From Eutreptiella sp. 'Long Island Sound 2002' (taxonomy: Eukaryota > Euglenozoa > Euglenophyceae > Eutreptiales > Eutreptiaceae), in the NCBI GenBank assembly GCA_964036045.1, contig OZ038385.1, forward strand, positions 58,065,919 to 58,129,918: DNA of 64,000 nucleotides, written 5' to 3'. A program made the translations under genes and the position numbers. The notes beneath the pieces were generated by a model that saw only the letters and a list, made by a program, of their open reading frames with translations, made no database searches and had not been told where the DNA came from. Positions 23,128-51,258 of the stretch are shown here, piece after piece. The first letter of the stretch is position 1. Each line of letters starts with the position of its first letter.

Positions 23128-23535
23128 ACGAGCGCTGGGTCGGATAGCATCGTGGCCCGGCGACAAGTTTCGTCCCACACCAACCACTACCTCGTGCCGG
23201 GGCTGAGCTTCAAGGGTGGGATCTTCGAAGAGCAACAAACAGCATTTGTGTAGTGCAGTGCCTCATCTTGCACGATCTAGCACTCAAAGCATGGACAGTT
23301 TGATGGAACAACTTAGTGCAGTATTTCACATTGCAATACATAGCATCAACTACATGCCGAGAAAATTTGCGGCGAAATAGGCGCTAGGTCCGACAGCATC
23401 GTGGCCCAGCGACAAGTTTCGCCCCACACCAACCACTACCTCGTGCTGGGGCTGAGCTTCAAGGGCGGGATCTTCAAAGAGCAACAAATGATGTTTGTAT
23501 AGCGCCTTGTCTTGTACGATCTGGCGCTCCAAGCG
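23128..23535 (-). repeat. Direct duplication of a 150-bp block with conserved minus-strand frame
   Basis: Two copies, about 23128-23285 and 23378-23535, differ at roughly one base in ten. On the minus strand both read similarly at the protein level (LLLFEDPALEAQPQHEVVVG followed by VGRNLSLGHDA), and several differences are silent or conservative. Probably a fragment of a transposon protein. I do not recognise the family. Confidence 0.6.
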
Positions 23536-25320
23536 GTGAGTATATGGTGCTTATGGACCATCATGGACTCCTTAGGCCGGTACCTTTGACAATTGACTGT
23601 TGGCCGGAGGCCCCCTAGGGGAGGGGAGAGGGGAAGTTGGCATCCTAGGACCCGCAGAGTCGCATCCCCCGAGGGTAGTAGGGGCTTGAGTTGGTCCTTT
23701 GGCCTCCCCCAAACTTACTTGGGTTTGTTTCGTTTTGGTGAGCAGTGCCGAGTTCTTTTGTAAGGTTGTCAGCTACCCCGGGCTTTCGCCTATTGTTATT
23801 GCTGAGCTTCACAGGGGGATTCGACTGATCACTTCATTTACGTGTCCAGCCACCCACTTACCCGATTCCCTAGGGTCCCTAAGTGCATATTCCCCCACAA
23901 AGCTCATGCTCCCCGGCACACAACAGAGCTTTGCAATGAAAAGCCCAAAGCCCCTCCAAGAGCTCTCCCGTTCTTCTCCTAAACAATGCCCTACTTTACT
24001 AAATGGGTGCCCTTTTTGGTATCTTTGGACCCATGTGCATTCATATGTTATGTGCGGGCATTGCAACAATTTCCCTACCCTGAAGCGACTGTACAATACT
24101 GCACGCATTGGGAGAATGCCTAGTGTTGCCCATTGTGCTCCTTCCTTGTGCTTCACGTGTGTTACGAACATTGCACAGAATCCAGTCACCTTTGCCAACA
24201 ACTGGCGGGTCCATTTGAGTCCAAAGAGCTATATTTTTCGGTGTTCCCTCCCCCAACTCGGTACAGTTTGGGTATTCAACCTCCAAGTGAAGCACTTCTG
24301 TAATGAGGACACTTAGCGACGTCCAGCACATTCTGTAAAGCTGCTCCAGGAACAAAGGTACCCCTGTCCAAGGACAATCCTGTGAGTAACATTGCCTTGT
24401 TGTTGGACCGTCAGCCTAATGAGTGACACTGCGGGCATCGGACCCCCAAACTCGATCTCGCAAGGTAGTCACCGTGTTGCAATGGCCCGTCGTCAATGTG
24501 TGCTACTTTGTGTTCATGGTGCGGTGTGTGAATGGAACACCAATCTCCGTCCAAAATTTGTAGAGGTGTCGTCATCTACGCCTGATATGTCCGATGCGGC
24601 ACACATGCTATGCTATCACTGTGCAAATGTGCATGTTCAACACTGTTGCATCTGCCGAGTCACGGCCAACAGTGCAATAGTCAGCATCCCTTGAGCCGGG
24701 ACAGCCCAGGTTGGGGCGTAACGGAGTGCAGCGGGTTGACTTTTTTGAGCCCTTCTCTGTGGTCTTGGCTGATTCAGCTGCTGCAATTGATTTGAATCAT
24801 GAACGATTGCGGGATGCAATGATGATGAAATGCCTGGTTTCTGTGCACGCAAAGTCATCCCCAAGAACACAATTCCCCCACCCCCGTCTCCCGTGCCCAC
24901 AGTTTGGGACTGGACGGCGAGCGGACTAGAGGAATTCGCAGGGTTACAAAGCAGAAAATTGACGACCCGCTTGCCACTGCATCACGAGTTAATCGTTTGA
25001 ATGGGTAGTGATAGCGACAAAACCTGAGGTTGCAAAGCTGTGGTCAGGCATTTGACTGCATTTTAGGTGAGCGACGGTGAACAGGCTTTTCTCGAGTTAT
25101 TGCGCACAGGTCAATCTCATAAATTTCTCGTCTTGGGCGTTGGCATCACAATTCTTCGGGGGTCACTGGGTCACGCGGTGTGGCTTAGTGTTCTGCATCA
25201 TTTGCGCAACTCAAAGAGTGCGGGAACCTTACTGGGAGAGTGTTTGCAAGTGACGTCCAATGTAAGGAATAGCCTGGCACAAAGAGTCTGAAGGATGTGC
25301 GAAGAAACATATACAATGAA
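23536..25320. other. No supported gene
   Basis: Mixed-composition sequence with several 60-200 codon frames on both strands, at 23699-24316 plus and 23809-24355 minus. None shows a recognisable domain or consistent splice-site structure. Likely old mobile-element sequence. Confidence 0.4.
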
Positions 25321-25433
25321 GTGAGGCAGAGGTCAAGGTCTGAGGCAGAGGTTACGGTCTGAGGCAGAGGTTAGGGACTGAGACAGAGGTTAAGGGATGG
25401 GCCAGAGGTTAAGGATTGAAGCAGATGTTAAAC
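25321..25433. repeat. Degenerate ~20-bp tandem repeat
   Basis: Six imperfect units of the form ctgaggcagaggttagggt, progressively diverged towards the 3' side. Not translated into anything recognisable. Confidence 0.8.
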
Positions 25434-28400
25434 ACCGAGGCGGGGCAAACAGATGTTGCGCAGGCCTGTGCTTGAGGGTGGGTTGTACCTCCAGGGGCCG
25501 AAGCAAGCAGAACCCAAAAATTGGAGGCCACAATTGTCAGGCAAAAGTTGTGCCCCTCGGGACAAGGCCCACCAAAGGTAGGGCACTCTAATGAGGGCAA
25601 CAAAGGTTTGCGGGACCTTGACTGCACAATCTCCTTTTCGGCCAACACAATCCGTTTCCATCGGTTGACCCGGAGGGAAATTGGCGTAGTCGCTTCGTGA
25701 ATAGAAAGGCACAACTTCGGGAAAAAAGGCAGGGCACATTCAAAGCAGCAAACTGCTGAGCCGCCGGGCGTCTAGAGGTGACAGCCCCTTGCAGATCCCC
25801 CACTACCGGCCCATGCTGTCAGCCTACGTCGTGTTAAATACTACACCTTTGAGGTGCACATATCGGGCAGCACATGACCGGTCACCCACTCAGTCAATGC
25901 ACTGCGGTGAGAATATCGATATCAGAATCTCCCATGATCCCACGGCGGTCACGTCGGGTCATACGCAGGACCTATGTACACAGTCTTTGAAAGCGGAGTT
26001 ACTGAGGGTTCGGCGGTGGAGGAGGCGGCATGTACGAATCCGAAGCGGGAGCTGCAGCGTCGTGGTCCTACAAAGTGATCAAGGACAGCGTCGGGTGCTG
26101 CACTGAATCAGAAAGTACCAATGAATGGGCCCCCTCAGGCGACACCTGCGGAGCCAGGCTGGACCGTTCTCGCCTTCGCCAGTGCAGTACTTAATTCTGG
26201 CATCCATTGTGCCGGGCAGGGGAGTTGGAGGGTCTTTTGAGGCACGAATCCTATGTCTGAGCACCACTCGCCGACACCCCAGCGCACAAACAGGCGTGTT
26301 TCTCACCATTAATCCGAGTTCAAATCCATGACCTCTCTGTCGGCTTCCGGGTGGTGTTCGAGACCTTCAGCTTTGCCCCCAGGGCCTCAGTCGAGTAGCG
26401 GTGCCTTTTATGGGGTTCGATTCCGTAGGCCTCTATTGTCGCCAGTGACAAACAGGGTTTGGTCGCCAAAAGCAAGGAAAACGGGGGTGTCCAGTGTCAC
26501 ATTGGGATTCCCACTGGAGCACAGGGCTGTATGTAAAGGTGTACCGATCCTGGTACCGATGTACCGGCTCCTACTGCAACCACCAAAGTCCCGGGATCTG
26601 TGATCCATGGTCTCCAAAACCTCGGCGAGCAAGGGCGATTAGATGGTGTCTGTCATATGCGAAAAGGAAGGCTTTTTTTTTTACTCAAGAAACGTAGAGG
26701 GGGCAGCGCGGGAAAACGGGGGGGAAACAGGGGAACACATGGGCAAAATGGGAGAAGTTTGATGGCTGGTACAAGTTGCTTGGGCTCCTTGCATTTCTGG
26801 TGCTTCGTTGCCTGCATGTGAAATGCTATGATCGTTGTTCTGTTGTCGTCTACTCCCAAATAGACATGTCGGGTTTTCATATTCATTAAAGGCAATCTGT
26901 CTGTCCGCTTGCACTTTTTGGTGGCGGAAAGTGGGTCTTGTCATCACACCTCTCCAAGGCCCTCACAGAGCTCAACACCAAATCCAAAACGTTGTCTGCC
27001 ATTGGGGTTGCCGGCATCTTCCATCGACCTCTGCTTTTTCCCTGAACTCCTCCGTCTCCCCTCGATTGTCGTACCCCTCTTCCCTCGCCCTCCCATCCCC
27101 TGAAGTGCTGGGGTGTTCCTCTTCCACATTCCCAAGGCCTCCTATGTATTTAGATCCTCTTTCACAGATCGTCTTCCGCAGCGTGACGTGTCGGGGGTGC
27201 GGCTGTCTTTTTTTTGCCGTGGACCTGCAGTGGAGGATTCAGCGTGTGTTATACGACAAGCTCACTTCCTTCAGCCACCGCGTACCTCTATCTACTGCCA
27301 CCCCAATCACCAGCCCACAGGCCCAGTTCCTTCATCCCCCCATCTCCCTCCGCCCCCCGCGTTTTCCCGGTCTTTGCCCCATTTTGGGCCCGTTCGTCAA
27401 CATTGTCGCAAATCATCAGCCCTCACATCGGTCCCTGGCGTACCGGCTGTATTCTGGACATCAATTCTTGCCCCATCAATTCTGTTGGCTGCTGTCCGTA
27501 CTGCGAGACTGCCGGAGCAAAAAGACAATTTGGGGGCGCCGGCTGCTGCTTCAGTGCGTTCTCCTCAGCCTCTCTGCGTTGGCGCTCCTGCAAGAAGACG
27601 GGCCGTGTCGATGCGCCACATGTGGTCCACACATGCACATCCACGGTCACATTGCATCCTCATCCACATCCAAGTCCAACATCCCAGCCCCCAATGTCCA
27701 TCTCCATGTCCTCGTCCAACCCACGCCGACATCCACAACCTTGTCCATAGCCACCTTCAGCACTCCATCCCCGCACTCATATCCATGATCCATGCCCCAG
27801 TCCACTCCACATCCGCATAAATCTTCATCCACATGATGGTGCGCAATTATGTGACTCTTGAGTTTTCGGCACACACCTGCCCTATATTGCACTCTACGCG
27901 AGGAGATCAGAAGATGAGAACACAGGGAGACATTGTTGGTTGTCGTTGTACAGTTCATCCATCACCAAGTCGTCCTTCGTTTTGTGTTTGGATTCAAGTC
28001 TTGGGATTTCTGTTTGGGCGGGGGGTCTTCGTATGCAATTCTAATCAACCTTGCAGGGCGGTCTTCCCACGCTGGTGCTTCAGGGGAGCAATTGCAGCCT
28101 TTTTGACGTTGTCGTTGTGGAGTTCATCCATCACCAAAAAGATGCATCGGGGGCTTGGAATCCAAACGCCAAGCCACCGTAAAGCTTCACAGCACAACAC
28201 AGCTGCTGCTGCTGCTGCTTTGCCATTTCATTCGTAGCGGTAGTAGCGACAACAGCAAGTGTTTCGGGTAGGGACAGCAAATTGGATGCTGCAAGAGCGA
28301 CGGTGGCGGCAGTCGCAGCAGCAGCAGTACAGTGGCCACAATACAAGGATTACAGGAGCAACAACAGAGGCATGATGACCATAAAAACCAGCAGCATCAA

Positions 28401-29152
28401 TCCGCTACATACCAGCATCGTGGCCAACATTTTGCTCTTTCGCGGATCCATAGAAGAGCCCTGGGACACATTCCGCAGTAGCCCTGGTATACGCGCGTTC
28501 ATGCAATTCTGCAATTTCTCAATAAGACCTGAGCACCAGTTTCGCAGCGAAGGAATCCACGCAACACGTGTGTGTGTGAGTCTTGTTGAACCAAGCGGCG
28601 CGTGTGCACACTCATGAGAGGGTGGCTATAGGGCGGTTGTACAGACAACCCTCGGTATCATCATCTGTGCGTAGAGGTAAAAGGCACCGTTCAAAACGAG
28701 GGCGAGAATGACACCGCAGTCACTGCCAATCAATATCCGGAGGTATTTAATGGACAGGATGACGAGTAGGAAGAGGGGGGGGGGGGTGTCAGAAACTTCC
28801 ATCGCGTGCACACATGCAGGAACGCTCGATCAGGCGTGATGGCGTACACAGTGGAGTGCGGGGGGGGGGGGGGGCGGAAAAACGAGGGCGATGGAAATCA
28901 GGCCTCAAAAACTTGCATCGACCCTGAGCCTCTTTTTTCCTGGGCACCAAATTGCAGTGCAACTGTTTCAGTGCTTGCCATGCCACGCAACGTAGACAAC
29001 GACTTCATGTCCTCCGGCAACGTTGAGAAGCAATTTCGAAAGCAAGACCCGGCGCACACAGGCCATACGAACACCCACGTGCGCGTGCACAGCACGGCGT
29101 TAGTATGATGCCGATCTTTGTGCACGGCTGGGGCAGAAATGCACGGCAGCAC
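25434..29152. other. Intergenic or 3' flank of the GTPase gene
   Basis: No independent gene is supported. G runs lie near 28777-28788 and 28860-28874, and a CTG/CAG-rich stretch lies near 28200-28330. Around 28990-29110 minus a good branch-site-like string (tactaac) and a short open stretch could form the last exon of the GTPase gene, but the alternatives are not separable by eye. Confidence 0.4.
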
Positions 29153-45105
<15,953 letters not shown>

Positions 45106-45500
45106 CTAAAAAACGAGCAAACAATACCAACCAGCATGTTCTCGCAACGAGAAACTATCATACGCACTTGGCCCTGACGCCCACTCGATGACCGGTGCAT
45201 CATGCCACGAAAAGTCTTGAATCTTGTGGAATTTGCTATTCCTCTCTTGCAAACCTGACTTCTTGTCTTTCATCGTTGGGGTTCGTTTCAATCCCCGGTA
45301 GTGAAGTCAGTGCCACTCGCAACCACCGAAGTACGGCGGTTACTTTCGTCGATCGCAGAGGCACAGGTGGTTGTACATTGGCCGTTCGTTATGGATTAGT
45401 TTTAACAACATGGGAGACAAAAGGCAGAGGGTACGTGCTTTCATAAATATTCTCACATGATTGCCATTCGAAGTACTGTGAGTTTGATGTGATGCAATAG
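45106..45500. promoter_or_regulatory. Possible divergent promoter region
   Basis: The minus-strand GTPase gene and the plus-strand PRP28-like gene point away from each other across this stretch. First exons are not fixed for either gene, so it may also contain untranslated or short coding exons. No TATA box is evident. The inference rests only on gene orientation. Confidence 0.35.
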
Positions 45501-46740
45501 GTGCACGAGGATGAAGAATCATCAAAGCGCAGGAAATACGATGAAGAGGATGATGAAAATCTTGAGGATACCAAGAATGAGCCCATTTCTTTGGAAGAGC
45601 TTCGAGATAAGATGCGAGAAAGAGAGAAGGTACCTTTTGCGGACTTTTTGAGAGTCAAGTGTCAGTATTTGTGTGAACAATTTCAAATTCGGCACTGTTG
45701 CAAGTTGGGCCCGGGGTCTTGAAACTTGTTGCTTTCCTCCCCTGGATTTTGTCGTCGATCGGTCGATTGTCCGTCCTTACGTCCTCAGGAATTGAGCAAG
45801 CCAACGTTCTTAACAAAGGAGCAGAGAGTGGCAATAGCTTTAAAAAAGAGAGAAGAGGTGTGTGGTTGCCCTTGTTGTGAAAGGCTATGTGTTGTCGTGT
45901 CCACAACACACTCTGCATCTTGTCATTTGTTTGCTCTAGGCCGCCAAGGAGAAGATGAGGAAACTCGAAGAAATCCAACGGGTGTGTTTTCCTTTCCCCG
46001 CGAAGTGTGGAGAACCACCCTATCGTGAAAGCCCACACAGATCTGGTACTTGGGGCAGGCAGTTTGTGATCCGCGTGCTGGAGGTTCAATTGCGTCTTGC
46101 CACACCGCGTATTCAGGAACGGGAGGAAATCATGTCTGGCAAGCGAGTGGAGCGCCAAGAAGAGGAGGCGCGGTCGGCAGCGGAGAGGTATTTGCAGCAA
46201 CGGAAGGAGGACATTAGCCAACAAGAGCTGGACAAAATTAAGACCAAGTATTTGGGAGCCAAGCCTCAAAAGAAAAAGGTCTTGAACGAGATGTTCGCAC
46301 TGCATAGTAACCGGATCTCAGTGTTTCGCTTCCGAGGGAATTTCAAGACGAGATGGTCGCATATCGCGCCCCTGTGACCTGCCGATAGGTCATTAAGCCG
46401 AGCGAGAAGTTCAAATTCAATTTTGCATGGGACGCAACGGAGGACACGGCTGTGGACACCAACCCCTTGTACGACAAAAAGTACGAGGCCCAGTTGCTAT
46501 TCGGCCGTGGATTTCGGGCAGGCATCGACTCGCGCGAGCAAATTCAGAAGCAGGTTAACGCATTGCGCACTACGCAACTACGCTCCGTGGCAAACGCCAA
46601 TTGCGCCTGATCAAGCTCCAACCTGAGCGTTCAAAACCACCGAAACTCCTATCCTACCTTGCACGCCATCGTGCAAGTTCGGAAGTTGGAAAACAGGTTA
46701 TCAAGAGCACGAAAAAAAGGTGCACCACGAGATGAAAGAG
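45501..46740 (+). CDS. PRP28: PRP28/DDX23 N-terminal half, spliced exons
   Basis: Exons 45501-45629, 45789-45857, 45940-45981, 46117-46278, 46389-46553 and a probable short one from 46708. The first five join in phase 0. They encode, in order, an acidic segment ending EPISLEEL, then [17 protein letters not shown], a charged helix, [13 protein letters not shown] joined to [25 protein letters not shown], and [16 protein letters not shown]. This order and wording match PRP28/DDX23, the U5-associated DEAD-box helicase that swaps U1 for U6 at the 5' splice site. The version is closest to that of plants. The upstream Arg/Ser-rich N-terminus was not found, and no helicase core (GSGKT, DEAD) was seen downstream in the window. 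The exon at 46708 ([13 protein letters not shown]) fits the family, but its donor is unclear. Either later exons lie in long introns that I missed, or the gene is broken. Confidence 0.75.
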
Positions 46741-46755
46741 AGCAAGCATTGGCCT

Positions 46756-49297
46756 TAAGCACAACAACAAAGAGCACAAGTTAGTGCAGTGAAATTGCTG
46801 CACGAGTTCCAGGAATACCCCTGGAGTTATTGGTCTCAAAAGAGACATTCCCTTGTTCATACTCCAATCAGATAGAGTACTCACATGGGCCATGGTAGCT
46901 TGGTTCAAAAAACGCTGTTGGCACAAGGGTGTTGGTCCCAAACACATTATTTCAAATTCCCTTGTAAATACGAAACGCAACGGGCAATGTGGTGATAACG
47001 CACTGACATAACAAACGCAAGCAAACGGAAGCACGAAATCAAAATACAACAGAATTCAATAATGATTGGTTCGTGGCTGGCACAATCAAGCATTCTTTCA
47101 AAAAGGAATACCCACTACCCGGTCTGTCTGAACCAGGGAGTGGGAATAGAGGAGGAGGGGTCTTGGGTGACATTTTACCCGTTCAGAGCGGGGGCAGCCG
47201 TTTCTCTCTTGAACGTGTGGTTCACTGCTCAATGTTTTTGGTCCAATTTTGAAATTCTGAAACCCTTTATGGCAGAGGAAATTGCTTGCACACACAGGCC
47301 GTATGACTGGGGACAGACGATTGATCGTGAGAGTGAGAAGGGAACATGCGGGGGGGTTTGCATTTCTGGCTGGATGAGGAGACAATTTTCGTTTGTGAGG
47401 GTGGATGGGAATCATGTGGTGGTGAGAGATGGAGAGGATGTAGAGTGACCGTTGATGTGGTGGAGGAGTGTGCAAGGAAGGAGAAGACGAAGTTGGAGCT
47501 GTGCTGGAAATGACGTAGTGCTGGAAAGTTGTGTGGGATCAGGGAGATCTGGTGGAAGTTGGTGGGGATTTTGTATTTTTGGCTGGAGCGTTTGGGGAAG
47601 GTTAGTTTGGTGTGATGGTGGGATAAGGTGCTGAGATGGGACATTGGGGAGAACCATGGATTATTGGGGATAGGTTGTAGGGGGTCATGGTGGAGAGGGT
47701 TGTTGATGAACCAGGTTGCTAGAATCAGGAATGAGAGTTCTAAAGAAGTTTCTGGCGTCACTTTTACTCGCCAAGGGGTGCCATTGGGAGATTGTGTGGT
47801 TGAAGGGGGATGGCCAGGTGTCCATAAAGAGCTGGCGAAGATTTGGAGGTGCAGAAGGTGAAGTACGACAAAGGGTCTAGAGGGTGAGAAAGGGAACAGG
47901 TGGGGCAGACAAAATCATTGAGGGTAAAGTGGGGATTGTAATTTTGACAAGGAAAAAAGCCATTCACCCACTTGGAGGGAAAATTGGAGGATTTAGGAGT
48001 CGTGGAGAAAGTAGTTGTTGCTGAGGGGGAGGTGTATGTTGTTGTGGAGATGGTGCAGCAGCAGCTGCTGCTGCAACAATAATGAGCACCACCGCACCAG
48101 CGCCGCCGCAGCAACAACAAGTAGGAGCAGCAGCAGCAGCATGAAGCAGCAGCTCAGCAATACAGCAGCAACAGCAAATGACGGGGCGTTCAATCCCGCA
48201 AAAATTGGGATGGCTAGTGGCTTCGAAAAGCTGCGACGGAGAGAAGATACTTTTTTGTGGGGCATTTTGCATTGGGTGTTGGTGAGAACTGTGGTGGGTG
48301 AGGGGTGGTGGAGCACTTGCCTTAAACTACATCATTCCTATGGATCATCACCCCTTCCTTCAGTTTCTGGTACTTCTTTATTTGGAATTCCCTGCACTCT
48401 CTTAACCCTGCCCCAATCTTCGTCTGGTGCCAAGGCCACGTTGACATCCTTCGGCAGCGAAATTGCTGGCTCCGCTGCCAAATGGTTTCCCAAAAATCAA
48501 TGCTATCACCCCAATCATTGTCTCGAAATGTTGTCAATAAGGATGATGGTGGGAGTGCAGTGAAGGGCAATTCAGTCGATGGCGATGCGAAAATTTTCGG
48601 AGGGGTATGAGCCTTTAATAGGGCAGATGGACGTGATGGAATATGGAGTGCTGATTACAGCGGCGGAGCCTTGAGGGTTGGTTTTTGATGTTAGGACCCG
48701 TCAGTTTCAATGATGGTGGCTGTGGGGTGGCTTTTGATGGCTGAATCGAAGTCATGGCAACCCCAGTAGTCGAGTGTGTTGTGGGGGGGGATGGCGATGA
48801 GTTTTTGAAGTTGGAGGTGCAGACATGCGCATGTGAAGCTGCAGGATGAGTAAGGAAAAGGGTATGGAGTTTTAGATTTGTGGGATATTGGGGTTGACAA
48901 GAAGGGGAGGTGGGAGGTGGGAGAAAAGTGAATAGGGAGTTTAAAACGGTGGTGAGATCATGCCATGGTTTTATCTCCGAAGTCGCCTTTTTTGTGCTGC
49001 TGTATTACGGTTGCAGTGAACCATCGTTGAACAGGGATTGGATGTGTTTTTGAGGATGAGACGAAAATGTGGGCCGCGGATTGGAAACAGTCAAATTGGG
49101 CTTGAATGGTGGAATGGGTTGGGACGGTTGTGAGACTGCTTCTCTTTGTTTCTGCTTTTGAACCTCACGGGTTGCCCCTGGCTCTCCTTGGCGCTCGGGC
49201 ACATTTAAGATTGCGCACCCCAAATCGCACTATGACGCACTGCGTGCGCGCGCCCGCCCTCCACCGTTGCTGCCAATCTGAATTGAAACATTTTCAG
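46756..49297 (+). other. Probable intron or intergenic stretch with CAG/CTG-rich tract
   Basis: No recognised exon. Around 48050-48160 there are several short CAG and CTG trinucleotide runs. The open frames here are low-complexity (Ser, Pro, His, Leu-rich) and occur on both strands, so I do not call a gene. Confidence 0.4.
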
Positions 49298-51258
49298 ATC
49301 GACTACGAAGAGATCGCAAAGGACCGGAAGGAGAAAATTGTAGAGAAGGCGAAGGATGACAAGCGGCGCAAAGAAAAGGAACTCGCAAAAGAGCAGCGGG
49401 AGAAGGAGGAGCGCCAGGCCTTCAAACGGCAGCGACTTAGAGAATTACGGAGACTCCGTGATCAGGGCAAATTGGACAAGGTGTGCGTGGCAGGTCACAC
49501 ATGGGATGCGGCGATGACAGCGGAAGCGAAGCTCGATTGCAGATTGACGTAAAACCTGCACGTGCCGAGTGCCCCCCAAAATTTCAGTGAGGGCCCTCTG
49601 GAGAGTGCTTCACAAAGAAAAATAATGTGCCTTTCAAAGTTTTGCGCGTGTACACGGCGTTTCTCTCAATCTGGCGCACTTACCATTTTTTCAGATGGGC
49701 AGTATGCCATATGGAAACCTATGCCCTTCCTGGCATGGAGTCCCAGGGCGTTTTCCATTATTTGACAACAATTTCGGCATACCATGATGTAATGTGCTAT
49801 GACACCCCCCCTCCCCACATACGCACTCAAGAACCACACACAGACGGAGGCGCGCCTCTATGAAACACAGCTAAGCACGTTAGACCGGAAGTACCAACTG
49901 GCAAACCTACTACATCCCCAGCCGTAGCAACCCCCGTTCATTGCTTCGGGTATTGCATCGTTCACCCAGTTTAGAATATGGGGGTGCGATTACTTTATTC
50001 CTAGTTTTGCTGCATGTGCTATTCCTAGTTTTGCTGCATGTGCTGGACAGGTTTGGTATTCATGTACCATTCATCAGGTTTTACTCCACCCTCCGGGGGA
50101 TGGTGCAAGATGCAAAACAAATTAACCAAAGAGGAGCTCGAGGTGCACAAGCACGCATACAACACACACACACACGCACACACACACGCACACACACACG
50201 TATTTTCCCAACTCAACATTGGCATTGCATTGTTTTGTTATTGCAGGAAGAGACTGCTGAACTGGATGACATGCTGGAGGAGGAGGCTCGGGAAAGGGAT
50301 GAGGCGCGCGAAAAGGAAAGGGATAGGGACAGGGATCGCGACCATGACCACAACAGAGACCGAGACAGGGACAGGGATAGGGACAGGGACAGGGATAGAG
50401 ACAGGGGTCGGGATAGAGATAGAGATGCCCACCGAGACAGGGATAGGGATCGGGACCGAGACAGGGACAGGGATAGGGACTGGAGGTGAGTTTGCATTTT
50501 GTTGTGGTGCACTGGACGTTCATCATCCAGCAGTGGATCGCAGGCTCCCGCAATGTGCTATCAGAACAAGAATGTCGTGCAGATAGTGCGCCACGTATCT
50601 CCACAATCAAGTGCGGATTGTTTTGCTTGGTGCGTCAGCCATGAGAAGATCCCGGCTTGCAATGCGCATTCATACAACAAAGTGTTTGTCGAGACGGTGT
50701 GATCAGAGCCACATGATGGGCAATGTCCTTGCGGAGCTGGTGGCTCACGTTTGAACAATGAAGGGGGGGCGCCCTCTTCCGTTGCGGTGTACTCTGTGAA
50801 TTCTCTGGTGCATCAAGTGACTGAGCGATAACGTCCCTGTTTGTTAAGCAATGGTCCCTCGCCAGGTTTACATCGCCTGAGACTGAAGTGGAGTGTTGTC
50901 CCCCAACCAAGCTTGAAACATTTACGGATGTCCATGAGCTGCCAGTGAATTTAAAATGTGCACAGTCAGTAAGAGCTCAGGAGGGCAGGATAAAGGACTG
51001 ATATAGCAATTGCTATCTAACCCATTTATCTGGAGTATTGATGTGCACTTTCTCCCTATTTTTTGCCGGCATGCAAGGCCTGCTCTTGGTGCTCAGACAA
51101 CTGCTTCCCCAGATTCTCAATTGTTGACTCTCATCCTAGTCCAGAATATTCACCCAGATTCTTTGACATCTGACCTCTTTCTTTTCATGGCCCCCCAGCC
51201 TCCGAGATTTGCAGCTCAATTTGCGTGAAGCATTACCAGCAGCATGCATGCCAGGACA
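49298..51258 (+). CDS. Charged coiled-coil and Arg/Asp-repeat protein, spliced exons
   Basis: Clear exons at 49298-49480 (a charged helix beginning IDYEEIAKDRKEKIVEKA, phase 0 at both ends) and 50247-50485 (EETAELDDMLEEEARERDEA, then more than twenty Arg-Asp dipeptides). Two weaker exons lie between: one from 49844 (ARLYETQLSTLDRKYQLANL) and one around 50079-50149 (GGWCKMQNKLTKEELE). An exon at 51199-51258 (LRDLQLNLREALPAACMPGQ) matches the phase-2 end of the RD exon. RD-repeat proteins are common among splicing and RNA-processing factors. It could be the continuation of the PRP28-like gene, whose family has DRDWR before the helicase core, as this exon does at its end. The 51199 exon does not continue the helicase, however, so I favour a separate gene. 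Confidence 0.45.
50326..50485 (+). repeat. Coding 6-bp degenerate repeat (Arg-Asp)
   Basis: Imperfect repeats of agggac/agggat encoding alternating Arg and Asp, ending at a clean splice donor (ggag followed by gtgagt). The DNA varies at third positions while the dipeptide is kept, which argues that it is translated and under selection. Confidence 0.8.

Noticed and set aside
26370-26440. tRNA-like B box (ggttcgattcc)
   Set aside because: No matching acceptor or anticodon stem could be drawn around it, and the T stem is weak.
50079-50485. RD tract as the Arg/Ser domain of PRP28
   Set aside because: In the family the Arg-rich domain lies before the LTKEQR segment. Here it lies after LLFGRGF, so the order does not fit.
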